Below are positions 1-8,414 of a DNA stretch of 64,000 nucleotides, in pieces. The notes under the pieces are model-generated. The model saw only the letters and a program-made list of their open reading frames with translations, did no database searches and was not told the DNA's origin. The position numbers and the translations under genes are program-made. The first letter of the stretch is position 1. Each line of letters begins with the position of its first letter. Source of the DNA: Lewinellaceae bacterium (lineage in GTDB: Bacteria; Bacteroidota; Bacteroidia; Chitinophagales; Saprospiraceae); NCBI GenBank assembly GCA_016719605.1, contig JADJYW010000015.1, forward strand, positions 217,501-281,500, read 5' to 3'.

Positions 1-2
1 TT

Positions 3-593
3 GACAGCGGTTACGACATCGGGAAATTGCTCGACGCGATTTTTACCAGCACTTGGTTTTACGAACCGGAAAACATCGGCTGCAAAATCAAATCGCCGGT
101 GGAACTCTGGGTCGGCATCCGCCGCACGCTCCCGCTAACCCTCGAAGACGCGGAAGCCCAGCTGCTCCTGCAACGCGCCCTCGGCCAGGTGCTTTTCCAC
201 CCGCCCAACGTGGCCGGTTGGCCCGGCGGCAGGGCCTGGATTGACAGTACCGCGCTCATGCTGCGCCTGCGACTCCCGCATATCATCGCCGCAAACGGCG
301 CCCTTGATCTCAGTCCCAAAGACGACGACGACGCCCTCATGGGCCAAAATCGCGGCGGGCGCCTGCAAAAACGCCTCGCGCTGGAAATCAACTGGAAACC
401 CATGACGGCGCTGTTCGCCGACCGGGATGAAACAGCAGTCCTGCCGGCCCTCGCCCGGTTCCTCTGGCAAATACCAGTCGCCGAGCCGCCCGCAGCCGTC
501 CTGAAAAATCACACCGACCCTTCCTCCCGGGAACAACTCGTAAAAACTGCAACCCTGCAACTGATGGCCACCCCGGAATACCAATTATCATAG
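3..593 (+). CDS. DUF1800 family protein, C-terminal part (5' end outside window)
   Basis: The reading frame is open from the first bases of the window to a TAG at 591-593, so the gene begins upstream. About 196 residues are visible. The segment LFHPPNVAGWPGGRAWID is characteristic of the C-terminal half of DUF1800 proteins, exported proteins of unknown function that normally sit next to a DUF1501 gene. That partner starts 134 bp downstream on the same strand, which supports both calls. The last residues (ATPEYQLS) look like a natural end. The biochemical role is not known, and the export signal cannot be checked because the N-terminus is missing. Confidence 0.85.
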   Translation, partial: DSGYDIGKLLDAIFTSTWFYEPENIGCKIKSPVELWVGIRRTLPLTLEDAEAQLLLQRALGQVLFHPPNVAGWPGGRAWIDSTALMLRLRLPHIIAANGALDLSPKDDDDALMGQNRGGRLQKRLALEINWKPMTALFADRDETAVLPALARFLWQIPVAEPPAAVLKNHTDPSSREQLVKTATLQLMATPEYQLS

Positions 594-682
594 TGATAAA
601 TTTTGTAAAGTACCTGAAGTCGCCCGAAACGTAGTCGTTTGTGCGTTGTCATAAACTCAACGCTTGTCAACCTTTTCCGGGC

Positions 683-727
683 GACTCTAAACTCAAAACT
701 CAAAACTCTAAACTCTAAACTCTAAAT
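683..727. repeat. 7-bp simple tandem repeat (ACTCTAA/ACTCAAA)
   Basis: The spacer between the DUF1800 and DUF1501 genes ends in about six copies of a 7-base unit alternating ACTCTAA and ACTCAAA, running to the DUF1501 start codon. A closely similar array is found at 53055-53095. No promoter consensus could be recognised in the rest of the spacer. Confidence 0.8.
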
Positions 728-1930
728 ATGTTGATCAAACGCCGCTCCTTTCTCAAGACTGCTTCTTTAGCCACGGCCTCGCTGTGGGTACCGCGCTTTT
801 TGCAGGCACATTCGCGTCCCGGTGCATTGGCGCCGAACGGCAAAATACTTGTTGTCATCCAGTTCAGTGGCGGCAATGATGGCCTGAACACGGTCATTCC
901 TGTGCGCAACGACGTGTATTACCGCGAGCGTCCGCGCCTCGGCATCAAAGCCCCGGATGCCCTGCGGCTGACCGATGAAGCGGCGCTGAATCCCGCCCTT
1001 GGCGCATTCAAGTCCCTGTACGATGCGGGTGACCTCGCCGTGCTGCACAATGTGGGCTACCCCAACCCCGACCGGTCGCACTTCCGCAGCATGGACATTT
1101 GGCACACCGCCAGCCCGGCCGACGAGTACTGGCCCACGGGCTGGCTGGGTCGCTACCTGGATGCACAGTGCGGCGATGCTGCCTGCCAGTCGCCCGTACT
1201 GGAAATTGACGACACGCTCAGCCTCGCGCTGAAAGGCGCACAGCGCAAGGGCCTCGCCTTGCAGGAACCCAAACAACTGTACGAGAGCGCCCGCAGCCCG
1301 TATTTCACCGACTATGCCGCCGCCGGCGCCGATCACATACACGAGGACTCGCCGGTAGGTTACCTCTACAAAACCATGGCCGAGACGCTCGCTTCGGCGG
1401 AGTATATTTTTGAAAAAAGTCGCGTCAAACCCAGCCCGGCAACCTACCCGAACACAGGCCTCGGCAAACACCTGAAAACCGTGGCCTCCCTGATTCTCGG
1501 CGATGCCGACACGTCGGTGTACTACGTTTCGCTCGGCAGTTTTGATACGCACATCAATCAGGCGGCGCAGCAAAAACGGTTGTTTACCGAACTCAACGAT
1601 GCTCTCGCTGCTTTCTCCGCCGACCTGAAATCGCAGGGCCGCTGGAACGATGTGCTGGTGGCCACTTTTTCGGAGTTTGGACGGCGCGTGGCGCAAAACG
1701 CCAGCGGCGGCACCGACCACGGCACCGCCAATCAGATGTTTTTCCTCGGTGGAAGTTTGAAAGAAAAAGGCCTGCTCAACCCGCTGCCCAACCTGACCGA
1801 CCTCGATCAGGGCGATCTGAAGTTTACGGTAGATTTCCGGCAGGTGTACGCCACGTTGCTGGAACGCTGGCTCGGAGCAGATTCCGAACAAATTTTAGCG
1901 CAGCGGTTTGAAACGCTGAGGTTTGTGTGA
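728..1930 (+). CDS. DUF1501 domain-containing exported protein with Tat signal
   Basis: This 400-residue protein starts with a twin-arginine signal (KRRSFLKTASLATASLW), so it is probably folded in the cytoplasm and exported by Tat. The remainder matches DUF1501, a sulfatase/phosphatase-like alpha/beta family of unknown substrate. Typical segments are VVIQFSGGNDGLNTVIP near residue 40, NPDRSHFRSMDIWHTA near 115, VYYVSLGSFDTH near 260 and ATFSEFGRRVAQNASGGTDH near 315, which carry the conserved Asp and His residues. It pairs with the DUF1800 gene just upstream, the usual arrangement for the two families, and they probably act together. The length is normal and no lesion is visible. Confidence 0.9.
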   Translation: MLIKRRSFLKTASLATASLWVPRFLQAHSRPGALAPNGKILVVIQFSGGNDGLNTVIPVRNDVYYRERPRLGIKAPDALRLTDEAALNPALGAFKSLYDAGDLAVLHNVGYPNPDRSHFRSMDIWHTASPADEYWPTGWLGRYLDAQCGDAACQSPVLEIDDTLSLALKGAQRKGLALQEPKQLYESARSPYFTDYAAAGADHIHEDSPVGYLYKTMAETLASAEYIFEKSRVKPSPATYPNTGLGKHLKTVASLILGDADTSVYYVSLGSFDTHINQAAQQKRLFTELNDALAAFSADLKSQGRWNDVLVATFSEFGRRVAQNASGGTDHGTANQMFFLGGSLKEKGLLNPLPNLTDLDQGDLKFTVDFRQVYATLLERWLGADSEQILAQRFETLRFV

Positions 1931-1940
1931 AGCTGCTGCC

Positions 1941-2554
1941 TCATTGAATATACATCTGCAGCAGCGTGCGATGGCGATCAAAAATGTTTTTATTGCCATG
2001 TATATTAAATTTCTGCTTTTTTGAAGCGATGATGGGAAAGGCAATCATACCTACTGTCCCACCGACCATCCCGCCCAATATGATATTCAAGTCCCGGCCT
2101 AAATCACCCTGCCCGCCGCTCTTGTCGGATAAGGATGCCCCAGGAGGGCGCCGGCAAGAACGCTCCCGGCTGCCACACCATAGCCTACCCCAATCCACCA
2201 AAGAGCAGAACGCTCCCGCCGAAAGGCAAGCATCTCGATATCCGGGTAGGGAATTTCATAAAACGCACCCACCGTGTTCCAATCGGCGAACGGTTTTGTG
2301 GTTTCAAAAAGAAGGGTCGAGTCGGTTATTCCCCGCAACGTTCCCCTGTAACGCCCCATCCATTCCCGGGCGCCGGCAGTACCAGCAGGCTTTGCCACAT
2401 CAACCCACATGACATAGCGTTTGACTTTTTTTTGTGGAACGGAATCCCGGGCAAGCATACCGGGAACATGACGGGACTCCAGCGAAAATGCGGGAAGTTC
2501 TGCAGAAACCGCACTGAAGAGCAGCAGGCAAATAATACCTTTTATCTGGATCAT
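1941..2554 (-). CDS. Exported hypothetical protein with glycine-zipper segment (frameshifted)
   Basis: Two overlapping minus-strand frames make one protein of about 204 residues if one base is restored near 2127. The N-terminal part (from 2554) has a signal peptide (IKGIICLLLFSAVSA). The middle resembles small Bacteroidota envelope proteins of unknown function (RGTLRGITDSTLLFE followed by IPYPDIEMLAFRRE). A glycine-rich hydrophobic stretch continues in the second frame as LGGMVGGTVGMIAFPII and ends in an Asn/His/Arg-rich tail to 1941. The junction would read LLGHPLSDKSGGQG if a single T were restored at the run cctta. Total span 614 nt is one base short of a multiple of three. No function is assigned; the indel may be a sequence error. 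Confidence 0.65.
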
Positions 2555-2675
2555 CTTGTTTGTTCGGTGTTCCTTTTATTTTACTGAACACCGCACACAA
2601 ACATACTTTCCAGGCCCAAAACGGGCAGATGTGTGCTGTCATGCGAGCGCATGATTTTGGTGGCACTTCGGACTT

Positions 2676-2735
2676 AATCCGTGAAAAGCCCCGTTTACCG
2701 CGTTCCATCACTCGAAATTTGGATACTACCGATTT
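2676..2735. repeat. Degenerate half-copy of the palindromic dispersed repeat found at 8100
   Basis: The stretch runs from aatccgtgaaaag to ctaccgatttt. It contains gttccatcactcgaaa at 2702-2717, identical to the right arm end of the perfect palindrome at 8207-8222, and shares the flanking ccgttta and atttg...actacc segments. The mirror-image left arm is absent. It lies in the 217-bp spacer between the hypothetical protein and aroQ, where no gene was found. Confidence 0.7.
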
Positions 2736-2771
2736 TATAATCCAGCCACGCTGTTTCGGCTACCCAAACGA

Positions 2772-3218
2772 TCACCCGCCCAGCTCCCCCGCCGCCCGAA
2801 ACCGCCGCACCAGAAACTCCACCGCCAGGGCATAACCTTCCAGCCCGAGCCCGAAAATACAGCCCTCGCATTTGGCCGACAGCCAGGAATGGTGGCGCCA
2901 GGTTTCGCGCTCAAATACGTTGCTGATATGCACCTCCACGGCAGGGGTTCGGATGGCGGCCAACGCATCGGCGAGGGCGATGGAGGTGTGGGCGTAGGCG
3001 CCGGCGTTGATCACGATGCCATCGGCTTTGGAGCCTGCATCGTGGAGCTTGTCCAATAAGGCGCCCTCGTGGTTGCTTTGAAAATACTCCAGGTGTATGC
3101 CGCTGAAACGGTTTTTCAGTTCGTTGAAATAATCCTCGAACGAGGTGCTGCCGTAAATTTCAGGTTCGCGGCGCCCCAGCAGATTGAGGTTCGGGCCATT
3201 GACGATGAGGATGCGCAT
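2772..3218 (-). CDS. aroQ: Type II 3-dehydroquinate dehydratase
   Basis: This 148-residue protein converts 3-dehydroquinate to 3-dehydroshikimate in the shikimate pathway, in the cytoplasm as a dodecamer in the characterised family. The start at 3218 gives MRILIVNGPNLNLLGRREPE, the family N-terminus. An upstream ATG at 3275 would add 19 unrelated residues and is not chosen. Other family signatures are QSNHEGALLDKLHDA, VINAGAYAHTSIALADAL and VEVHISNVFERETWRHHSW, which supply the active-site Asn, His and Arg residues. It lies 53 bp downstream of the ABC permease on the same strand. Length is normal for type II enzymes. Confidence 0.95.
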   Translation of the reverse strand: MRILIVNGPNLNLLGRREPEIYGSTSFEDYFNELKNRFSGIHLEYFQSNHEGALLDKLHDAGSKADGIVINAGAYAHTSIALADALAAIRTPAVEVHISNVFERETWRHHSWLSAKCEGCIFGLGLEGYALAVEFLVRRFRAAGELGG

Positions 3219-3271
3219 GGTATGGCGTGTTTGAGTTAAAAAAATAAAGGAACCGATTTTATATCTCCGCT

Positions 3272-4645
3272 TCACCGCCGTCCAAACCGCACCCTCGGGT
3301 CTGCCAGGGCATACAACACATCGGCTACAAGCGTGCCGACGACGGTGACCGCTGCCGCAAACATGACCATGGCAAATAATACCGCGTAGTCATTTTGAGC
3401 AAAAACAGCCACCATTTTGGTACCCATCCCCGGAAAATCGAACAGGTATTCCACAACCAGCGAGCCGCCAAACAAGGCAGGAAAGAAATTGGCAAAAACG
3501 GTGATGACCGGGAACAGCCCGTTGCGGAAAGCATGGCGCCAGAATACCAGCCGCTCGCTCAGTCCCTTGGCCCGCGCCGTGCGAATGTAGTCCTGCCGGA
3601 TCACTTCCAGAATTCCCCCGCGCATTTGGATGGCCAAAATAGCCAGAGCATGCAGGGTGAGCGTGAGCACCGGGAGCACAAATTTTTCCATGTTGTCCCA
3701 GGCCCAGCGCCCAAATGGCTTGCCGCTCAGCAACCACGGCTCGGCGTTCAGCCCGTTGATCAGGCCCAGCCCCACGTCTTGCCGGGACAACAACAGAATC
3801 AACAGGCTACCCAGCCAAATCACCGGCATGGCATACAGAAACAGGAGTACCGCCCGCAGCCAGCGGTCGGCCTGCCGATCCTGGTGACGGGCCATGAACA
3901 CACCCAGCGGAATCCCGATCAGGTAAGCCAGCAACAGCGCCATGCCGTTGAGCAGGAGCGTGACCAACAGGCGCGGACGCAACTCCACGAGTAAGGGATT
4001 TCCGGTCACAATGGACGTGCCGGGGTTGCCCGTCACAAATCCGCTGAGCCACGCGTGGTACCGGTTTTCCACACCATGCCAGTGCAGGGCGGGCACCAAT
4101 AGATTCCACCGCCGGGGATACATTTTCCAATCCGAGCAGGCTTGCTCCACGGCGGCGATCCGGGCCATCAAAATTGCCCTGGCGGTAGCATCGCGCAGCG
4201 TATCGGTATACGCCCGCGCGACTTGCAACAACGGCGGCACCTCATCGGGTTGTCTGACCTGGCGAAGTGCCGCCAACGCAATACGCACAGGTCCCGGAGC
4301 ATACTGCAGCGCGGGAGCAAGTTCGGATGTGACGGCTTGCCAATAGCGGCTGGTAGCCGCCCAGTTGCCGCTCCATGCCGCCAATCGCACCAACTGCTCG
4401 CGATCTTCCACCGGCAGGATACGGTGCAGGGTATCCGGGTAAGCCTTGCTGAGCAGGGAAAAGTAAAACACCGGTTTGTCCAGCCCCATACTCCGAGCCT
4501 TGGCCAGATACGCCGTGGGGCTGTCGGCATAGTCCACCTGCACCGGATCCGTACCGGTGTACTGGCTGAGCGCAAAGGTGACCATCGAGATGATCAACAG
4601 GGTAGGCACAGCCAAAAGGATTCGACGGAGGAGGTAAGCGAGCAT
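3272..4645 (-). CDS. DppB/OppB-type ABC transporter permease with large periplasmic insertion
   Basis: This 457-residue inner-membrane permease subunit belongs to the peptide/nickel transporter family. The N-terminus LAYLLRRILLAVPTLLIISM is the family's first membrane segment. The second half carries four or five more segments and the conserved loop EVIRQDYIRTARAKGLSE that contacts the ATPase. Family members are usually about 310-340 residues. Here roughly residues 45-195, between segment 1 and the FVTGNPGTSI motif, are expanded with a hydrophilic helical region rich in Trp, Arg and Leu. No ATPase, second permease or binding protein is adjacent. It is sandwiched between the MBL hydrolase (35 bp upstream) and aroQ. 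The substrate is unknown. Confidence 0.85.
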   Translation of the reverse strand: MLAYLLRRILLAVPTLLIISMVTFALSQYTGTDPVQVDYADSPTAYLAKARSMGLDKPVFYFSLLSKAYPDTLHRILPVEDREQLVRLAAWSGNWAATSRYWQAVTSELAPALQYAPGPVRIALAALRQVRQPDEVPPLLQVARAYTDTLRDATARAILMARIAAVEQACSDWKMYPRRWNLLVPALHWHGVENRYHAWLSGFVTGNPGTSIVTGNPLLVELRPRLLVTLLLNGMALLLAYLIGIPLGVFMARHQDRQADRWLRAVLLFLYAMPVIWLGSLLILLLSRQDVGLGLINGLNAEPWLLSGKPFGRWAWDNMEKFVLPVLTLTLHALAILAIQMRGGILEVIRQDYIRTARAKGLSERLVFWRHAFRNGLFPVITVFANFFPALFGGSLVVEYLFDFPGMGTKMVAVFAQNDYAVLFAMVMFAAAVTVVGTLVADVLYALADPRVRFGRR

Positions 4646-4680
4646 TGAAATATAAAAATCAACAGGTAAAAGTCAGCGGC

Positions 4681-5322
4681 TCACGCAAAAAACGGGTTGT
4701 ACTCCATTTCGTGGCGGATGGTGGTGGCTGGACCGTGACCGGGATAGACAATCGTTTCACCGGGCAAAGCGAACAATTGGCTGCGTACGCTCCCGATGAG
4801 CGTGTCATAGTCGCCACCGGGCAGATCGGTGCGGCCGATACCTTCCAAAAACAGGACATCGCCGGCCAGCACAAACCCGCCCGCCCGGCAATAAAACGAC
4901 AGGCTGGCGGGCGAGTGCCCGGGGGTAAATAAAATCTCCAGGCGGGTATTCCCAAATGAAACCTCGCCGCCGGCTTCCAAAAAATGCCGGGGCATGGGCG
5001 ATGGCTCGGCTCCCGGAATACCGTACATGCGGCAGGTAGCGGGGTAGTGTTCGAGCAAGGGCAACTCGTTGCGGTGGATTTCCGGCAGCAAACCCCAGGT
5101 ACGGTGTACGAATGCGTTGCCAAAAACGTGATCCAGGTGGCAATGCGTGTTGATAAGCCGGACGACCCGGAGTTGTTGCTCCGAAATAAAATCGCGCAAG
5201 GCAGTGCGTTCCGCATCCGTGTAACAACCCGGATCGAAGACGACGGCCTCGCCGGTTTCGTCGTACACGACATAGGTATTTTCCGCAAAAGGGCTGAATT
5301 CAAATACGGCTACTTCTGTCAT
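4681..5322 (-). CDS. MBL-fold metallohydrolase, glyoxalase II-like
   Basis: This 213-residue protein has the metallo-beta-lactamase fold of small glyoxalase II-like hydrolases. The metal site is visible: THCHLDHVFGN (HxHxDH) near residue 60, HSPASLSFY near 134, the bridging Asp in GFVLAGDVLF near 150, and the last His in VYPGHGPATTI near 195. Such proteins hydrolyse thioesters or related compounds using two metal ions in the cytoplasm. The N-terminus FEFSPFAENTYVVYDETGEA is typical. The gene sits 38 bp from the T9SS protein upstream and 35 bp from the ABC permease downstream, so co-transcription is possible. The precise substrate cannot be inferred. Confidence 0.88.
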   Translation of the reverse strand: MTEVAVFEFSPFAENTYVVYDETGEAVVFDPGCYTDAERTALRDFISEQQLRVVRLINTHCHLDHVFGNAFVHRTWGLLPEIHRNELPLLEHYPATCRMYGIPGAEPSPMPRHFLEAGGEVSFGNTRLEILFTPGHSPASLSFYCRAGGFVLAGDVLFLEGIGRTDLPGGDYDTLIGSVRSQLFALPGETIVYPGHGPATTIRHEMEYNPFFA

Positions 5323-5360
5323 GCCACAAGGATAGGGGTTTTCAGGAAGTTACGCAGGGA

Positions 5361-7709
5361 TCAATGCACAGCAAGGCGCTTTTCCGCCACCCCCTCCTTC
5401 GTTTGAATGCGCAGGGTAAACAAACCTTTGCCCCAAAGGCGGGTGTCTATGCGGGTTGTGTGTACACCCGTCGGCTGGTGCACCTCTACCAGCCGGCCAA
5501 CGGCATCGAACACGACCACCTGCTCCAGTGTGTTGCTCCCGACAGCCAGCCAGGCCTCCTCGGAGGCCGGGTTCGGGTAGAGCAGGACTTGCAGATTGGT
5601 CGCATCGGAAGACGTGCCGGTAGTTTCCTTGATGTGCAGCCACAAAGTGTCTTTCACGATGCCCTCCAGCTCGATGGGATTTCCGGCGGGGTCAATGGCA
5701 CGCAAGCCGTGCACCGGCAAAGTGAACGGTATTTTAGCGCCGCCTGCGCGTTCGATCACATCTATGATGATGATAAAATTGGTGGAAAAATTGATCTTGG
5801 CAATACTGCCAAACCCGGATACCGGCTGCCCGTGCTTGCGGGCAAATCCGAGATCAAACTGCCGGCGGCTGTGAATATCCTTAGGTAGCAGCAGGATGTC
5901 GGTCGGAAAACCGAAAAACGAGTTCGTACTGTAAAGTACCTCCGGGTCGTGGTTCATGTACTCCGGATAGCACAGGGCAAAAGCCAGTCCGTACAGACCA
6001 AGGGCGGGTTTGGACGGGCTGCCCACCATAATATCTGCACTGATCTGCTGGGGCATCGGGTTTCCCGGGTCAATGACGATGGAATCAACGGCAAACCGCG
6101 CCCAAACTCTGGGTGCATCCCCACCGTAAACCGTCGTGCCGGTGTCAATGGCGGAGTAGTTTTGTTCGATGGCATTGCGGTCAAATTCGTTGACCACGCC
6201 GTTTCCGTCGCAGTCTATATGTTTGAAATTGACGCCGACGGTAGTCGCCAGACCCCAATCGGGTGCAAACTGCGGCAACCAGGCCGTGGTGGCAAAGGGT
6301 CGGGGCGATCCCGTTTCGGCGAAGCCAAGGCCAAGATTGAGCAGGTCGTAGACGTTGGCCCGCTTGTCGCCATTGGCATCACCGGGCAGCACATAGTCCG
6401 TCATCGGGGGTGTTTGGTCAGCAAACAAACTGTAGGTATCCGTCACGACTATTTTATCCACCGAGGACACGCAGTTGTTGTTTTTCCAAACAGTCAGGTT
6501 GGTCCGGTACACCCCGCCGCCGGCGTAGTAGTACTCCACAACGGTGTCGGCCGGGCCACCCGTCCACAGTGGGCTGCCGTCGCCAAAGTCCAACTGAACA
6601 TTCGTGTAACTACCGGAAGACAGGTTTCGGAAACGCACCGTGTAGCCTTGTGCGGGGCTACCCGAAACGATTTCCACGTCCAGATCGGCGCCGCAGGTTC
6701 CGGGCGCCGGAGCGCCGCACTCCCCTGCCCACCATTTGGTGACTCCCGCTGCCATGGCGGTACATTCATTGATGTAGGTCACGCCGTTGCAACCGCATAC
6801 CGGGGCAAAAAAAGACGCACATATTGCACTATTGTTGACCATAGCCGCATTGACGCAGCTCGGCGCGGCTACTGTGACCACCTGACAACGGGTGGTAGCA
6901 CAGAACGTCTGGCCGTCCGGGTTTTCGATCTCGTATTGCGCGCAAATAAAGTAGGTGCCTTCGCCGGGCAGGGTGGCGGTGAACTCGGTTGTTTCGGCAA
7001 GAATCGTATTGGTTTTGTTGTCGAACCACTTGATGGATTTCACCGTACCGGGATCGGCTACCACCGGGCCAAGTTTGCCGTATAGTTTGGTGCCTACAGC
7101 CGTTACAACCGCGTCGTAGCCGCACCAGTTGGGGTTTTGCTGGCTTACGAACACATCCTGACTGGTCTGCGCCGAACAGCCGTGCGCATCCGTCACGGTC
7201 AGGTAAACGGTGAAGTAGCCTTCATGCGGAAAGGTATGTTGCACGGAGTGGCCGGCGCCGAGCGAGCCGTCGCCAAAGTTCCAGGAACAGAACTGCACGG
7301 CAGGGTCATAAATATCGGCTTCAAAATTTATCCGGAAAGCATTTTGTGGACTGAAGGCGTAGCCAAAATGGGCGATGCAAGGCAGGGTATCGGACACGCA
7401 GGTAAGTGCCACGCTGGGCAGTCCGTCGGCGAAACACCCGGGCGGAAGGCTGGCATGCGCCGCCGAAAACCGAATCGTTTCGCCGGCCAGCAGGTCTTCT
7501 GCGCCAACTACGGCGCGTATCAATTGGCCATTGTCCAGATCAATGATCCGGGCGCCGCAGCCGGTCGTGGTATTGGCTACCCAGCCAACCCGCTCGCATT
7601 GGGCCGACAAATGGGCATGCGAAGCCAAAAACAATAAGAACAACCCAGCCAATGGTGCCAAACGCACGGGCAACGGAACAGGATGGAGCGCAGGTACGAG
7701 TTTTAGCAT
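5361..7709 (-). CDS. T9SS-secreted multidomain protein: PKD, Kazal, dockerin-like and cohesin-like parts
   Basis: The start at 7709 places a signal peptide (LAPLAGLFLLFLASHAHLSA) at the N-terminus; an in-frame ATG at 7787 is possible. The order is: PKD-type repeat (WNFGDGSLGAGHSVQHTF); Ig-like region; a Kazal-like cysteine module (FFAPVCGCNGVTYINEC, closing with WWAGECG); a second PKD (DFGDGSPLWTGGPADT); two dockerin-like calcium loops (GDANGDKRANVYDLLNLG and DCDGNGVVNEFDRNAIEQNY); a beta-rich segment resembling cohesin (SADIMVGSPSKPALGLYGLA); and a T9SS type A sorting domain (LQVLLYPNPASEEAWLAV to the end). It should be secreted or surface-attached through T9SS. The Kazal module suggests protease inhibition, but that is inference. 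No catalytic domain is visible. Confidence 0.85.
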   Translation of the reverse strand: MLKLVPALHPVPLPVRLAPLAGLFLLFLASHAHLSAQCERVGWVANTTTGCGARIIDLDNGQLIRAVVGAEDLLAGETIRFSAAHASLPPGCFADGLPSVALTCVSDTLPCIAHFGYAFSPQNAFRINFEADIYDPAVQFCSWNFGDGSLGAGHSVQHTFPHEGYFTVYLTVTDAHGCSAQTSQDVFVSQQNPNWCGYDAVVTAVGTKLYGKLGPVVADPGTVKSIKWFDNKTNTILAETTEFTATLPGEGTYFICAQYEIENPDGQTFCATTRCQVVTVAAPSCVNAAMVNNSAICASFFAPVCGCNGVTYINECTAMAAGVTKWWAGECGAPAPGTCGADLDVEIVSGSPAQGYTVRFRNLSSGSYTNVQLDFGDGSPLWTGGPADTVVEYYYAGGGVYRTNLTVWKNNNCVSSVDKIVVTDTYSLFADQTPPMTDYVLPGDANGDKRANVYDLLNLGLGFAETGSPRPFATTAWLPQFAPDWGLATTVGVNFKHIDCDGNGVVNEFDRNAIEQNYSAIDTGTTVYGGDAPRVWARFAVDSIVIDPGNPMPQQISADIMVGSPSKPALGLYGLAFALCYPEYMNHDPEVLYSTNSFFGFPTDILLLPKDIHSRRQFDLGFARKHGQPVSGFGSIAKINFSTNFIIIIDVIERAGGAKIPFTLPVHGLRAIDPAGNPIELEGIVKDTLWLHIKETTGTSSDATNLQVLLYPNPASEEAWLAVGSNTLEQVVVFDAVGRLVEVHQPTGVHTTRIDTRLWGKGLFTLRIQTKEGVAEKRLAVH

Positions 7710-7891
7710 AGCGGCACGAAGTTCAAGAGCAGTATTTGAGCGTGTAAAGGTTAGTCGCCGGAGTTTTACAACCAAAGACATTTTCAATAACTTGCCGAAG
7801 AAAAAAAAGTTGATGCTTTGGCTATCAATTTGACAATCATAAAATTAAAAACACCGCCCCCGCAAAAACAAACCCTGTCTCAAGCGCCAGC

Positions 7892-8413
7892 ATGGCCGAA
7901 GTATATTTCCAAAACCTGCCCGCCGCTATCTGCCGGCATCTCAACAATGTCCGTTCACGCATTCAAATTGCGGTTTGCTGGTTTTCCCACCGCAATGTTT
8001 TCGGGGTATTGTTACAAAAACTGTGCGCCGGTGTTTCCGTTGAACTCCTGCTGGAGTACGACACCCAAAATATCCGCGACCAGAGGAGGCTTGATTTTCT
8101 TTCGAGTGATGGAACGCGGATTAAACGGATGCAGGCAACACGGATTTTCACGGATTTATGTAAGGAATCCGTGAAAATCCGTGTTGCCTGCATCCGTTTA
8201 ATCCGCGTTCCATCACTCGAAATTTGCCACTACCTGATTTTCAACTATTCATCAAACTCGGGGGCATCCTTTATGCCTACCGCGACACGACGCTCATGCA
8301 CCACAGGACTCCGCATCTTTTTGGAGCAGCCCATGCGGTTGCAACAGGATTTGCCGACAGGGCAAACCGGCAGGTTTTGAGGCTCTTCTTACAACTTGTT
8401 CAGGCAATTTTTG
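7892..8413 (+). pseudogene. PLD-family (DUF1669-like) gene split by a palindromic insertion
   Basis: The N-terminal part reads as a phospholipase D-like nuclease domain (RIQIAVCWFSHRNVFGVLLQ, then VSVELLLEYDTQNIRDQRRLDF). At 8100 a perfect 57-bp-armed palindrome interrupts it. After the insert a different frame resumes the same domain as FQLFIKLGGILYAYRDTTLM followed by HH. Removing 143 bp, one copy of the flanking 8-bp repeat plus the insert, joins the two halves in frame as RRLDFQLFIKLGG. Downstream of the HH the sequence no longer matches the HxK motif well and ends near 8413, against the glycosyltransferase stop. The family's catalytic HKD is thus incomplete and the gene is probably dead. 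The 3' boundary is approximate. Confidence 0.7.
8092..8242. mobile_element. MITE-like perfect palindrome flanked by 8-bp direct repeats
   Basis: Arms 8100-8156 and 8166-8222 are perfect 57-bp reverse complements with a 9-base loop. The direct repeat TGATTTTC lies at 8092-8099 and again at 8235-8242, with 12 bases (tttgccactacc) between the right arm and the second copy. Excision at the direct repeat restores the interrupted PLD frame, so this looks like target-site duplication by a non-autonomous element. The arms contain atccgtg-type motifs common in dispersed Bacteroidota repeats. No transposase is encoded here. Confidence 0.8.
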
Positions 8414-8414
8414 C

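Noticed and set aside
8100..8222. Intrinsic terminator for the glycosyltransferase
   Set aside because: The hairpin is far longer than terminators, has no T-tract, interrupts a coding frame and has target-duplication-like ends.
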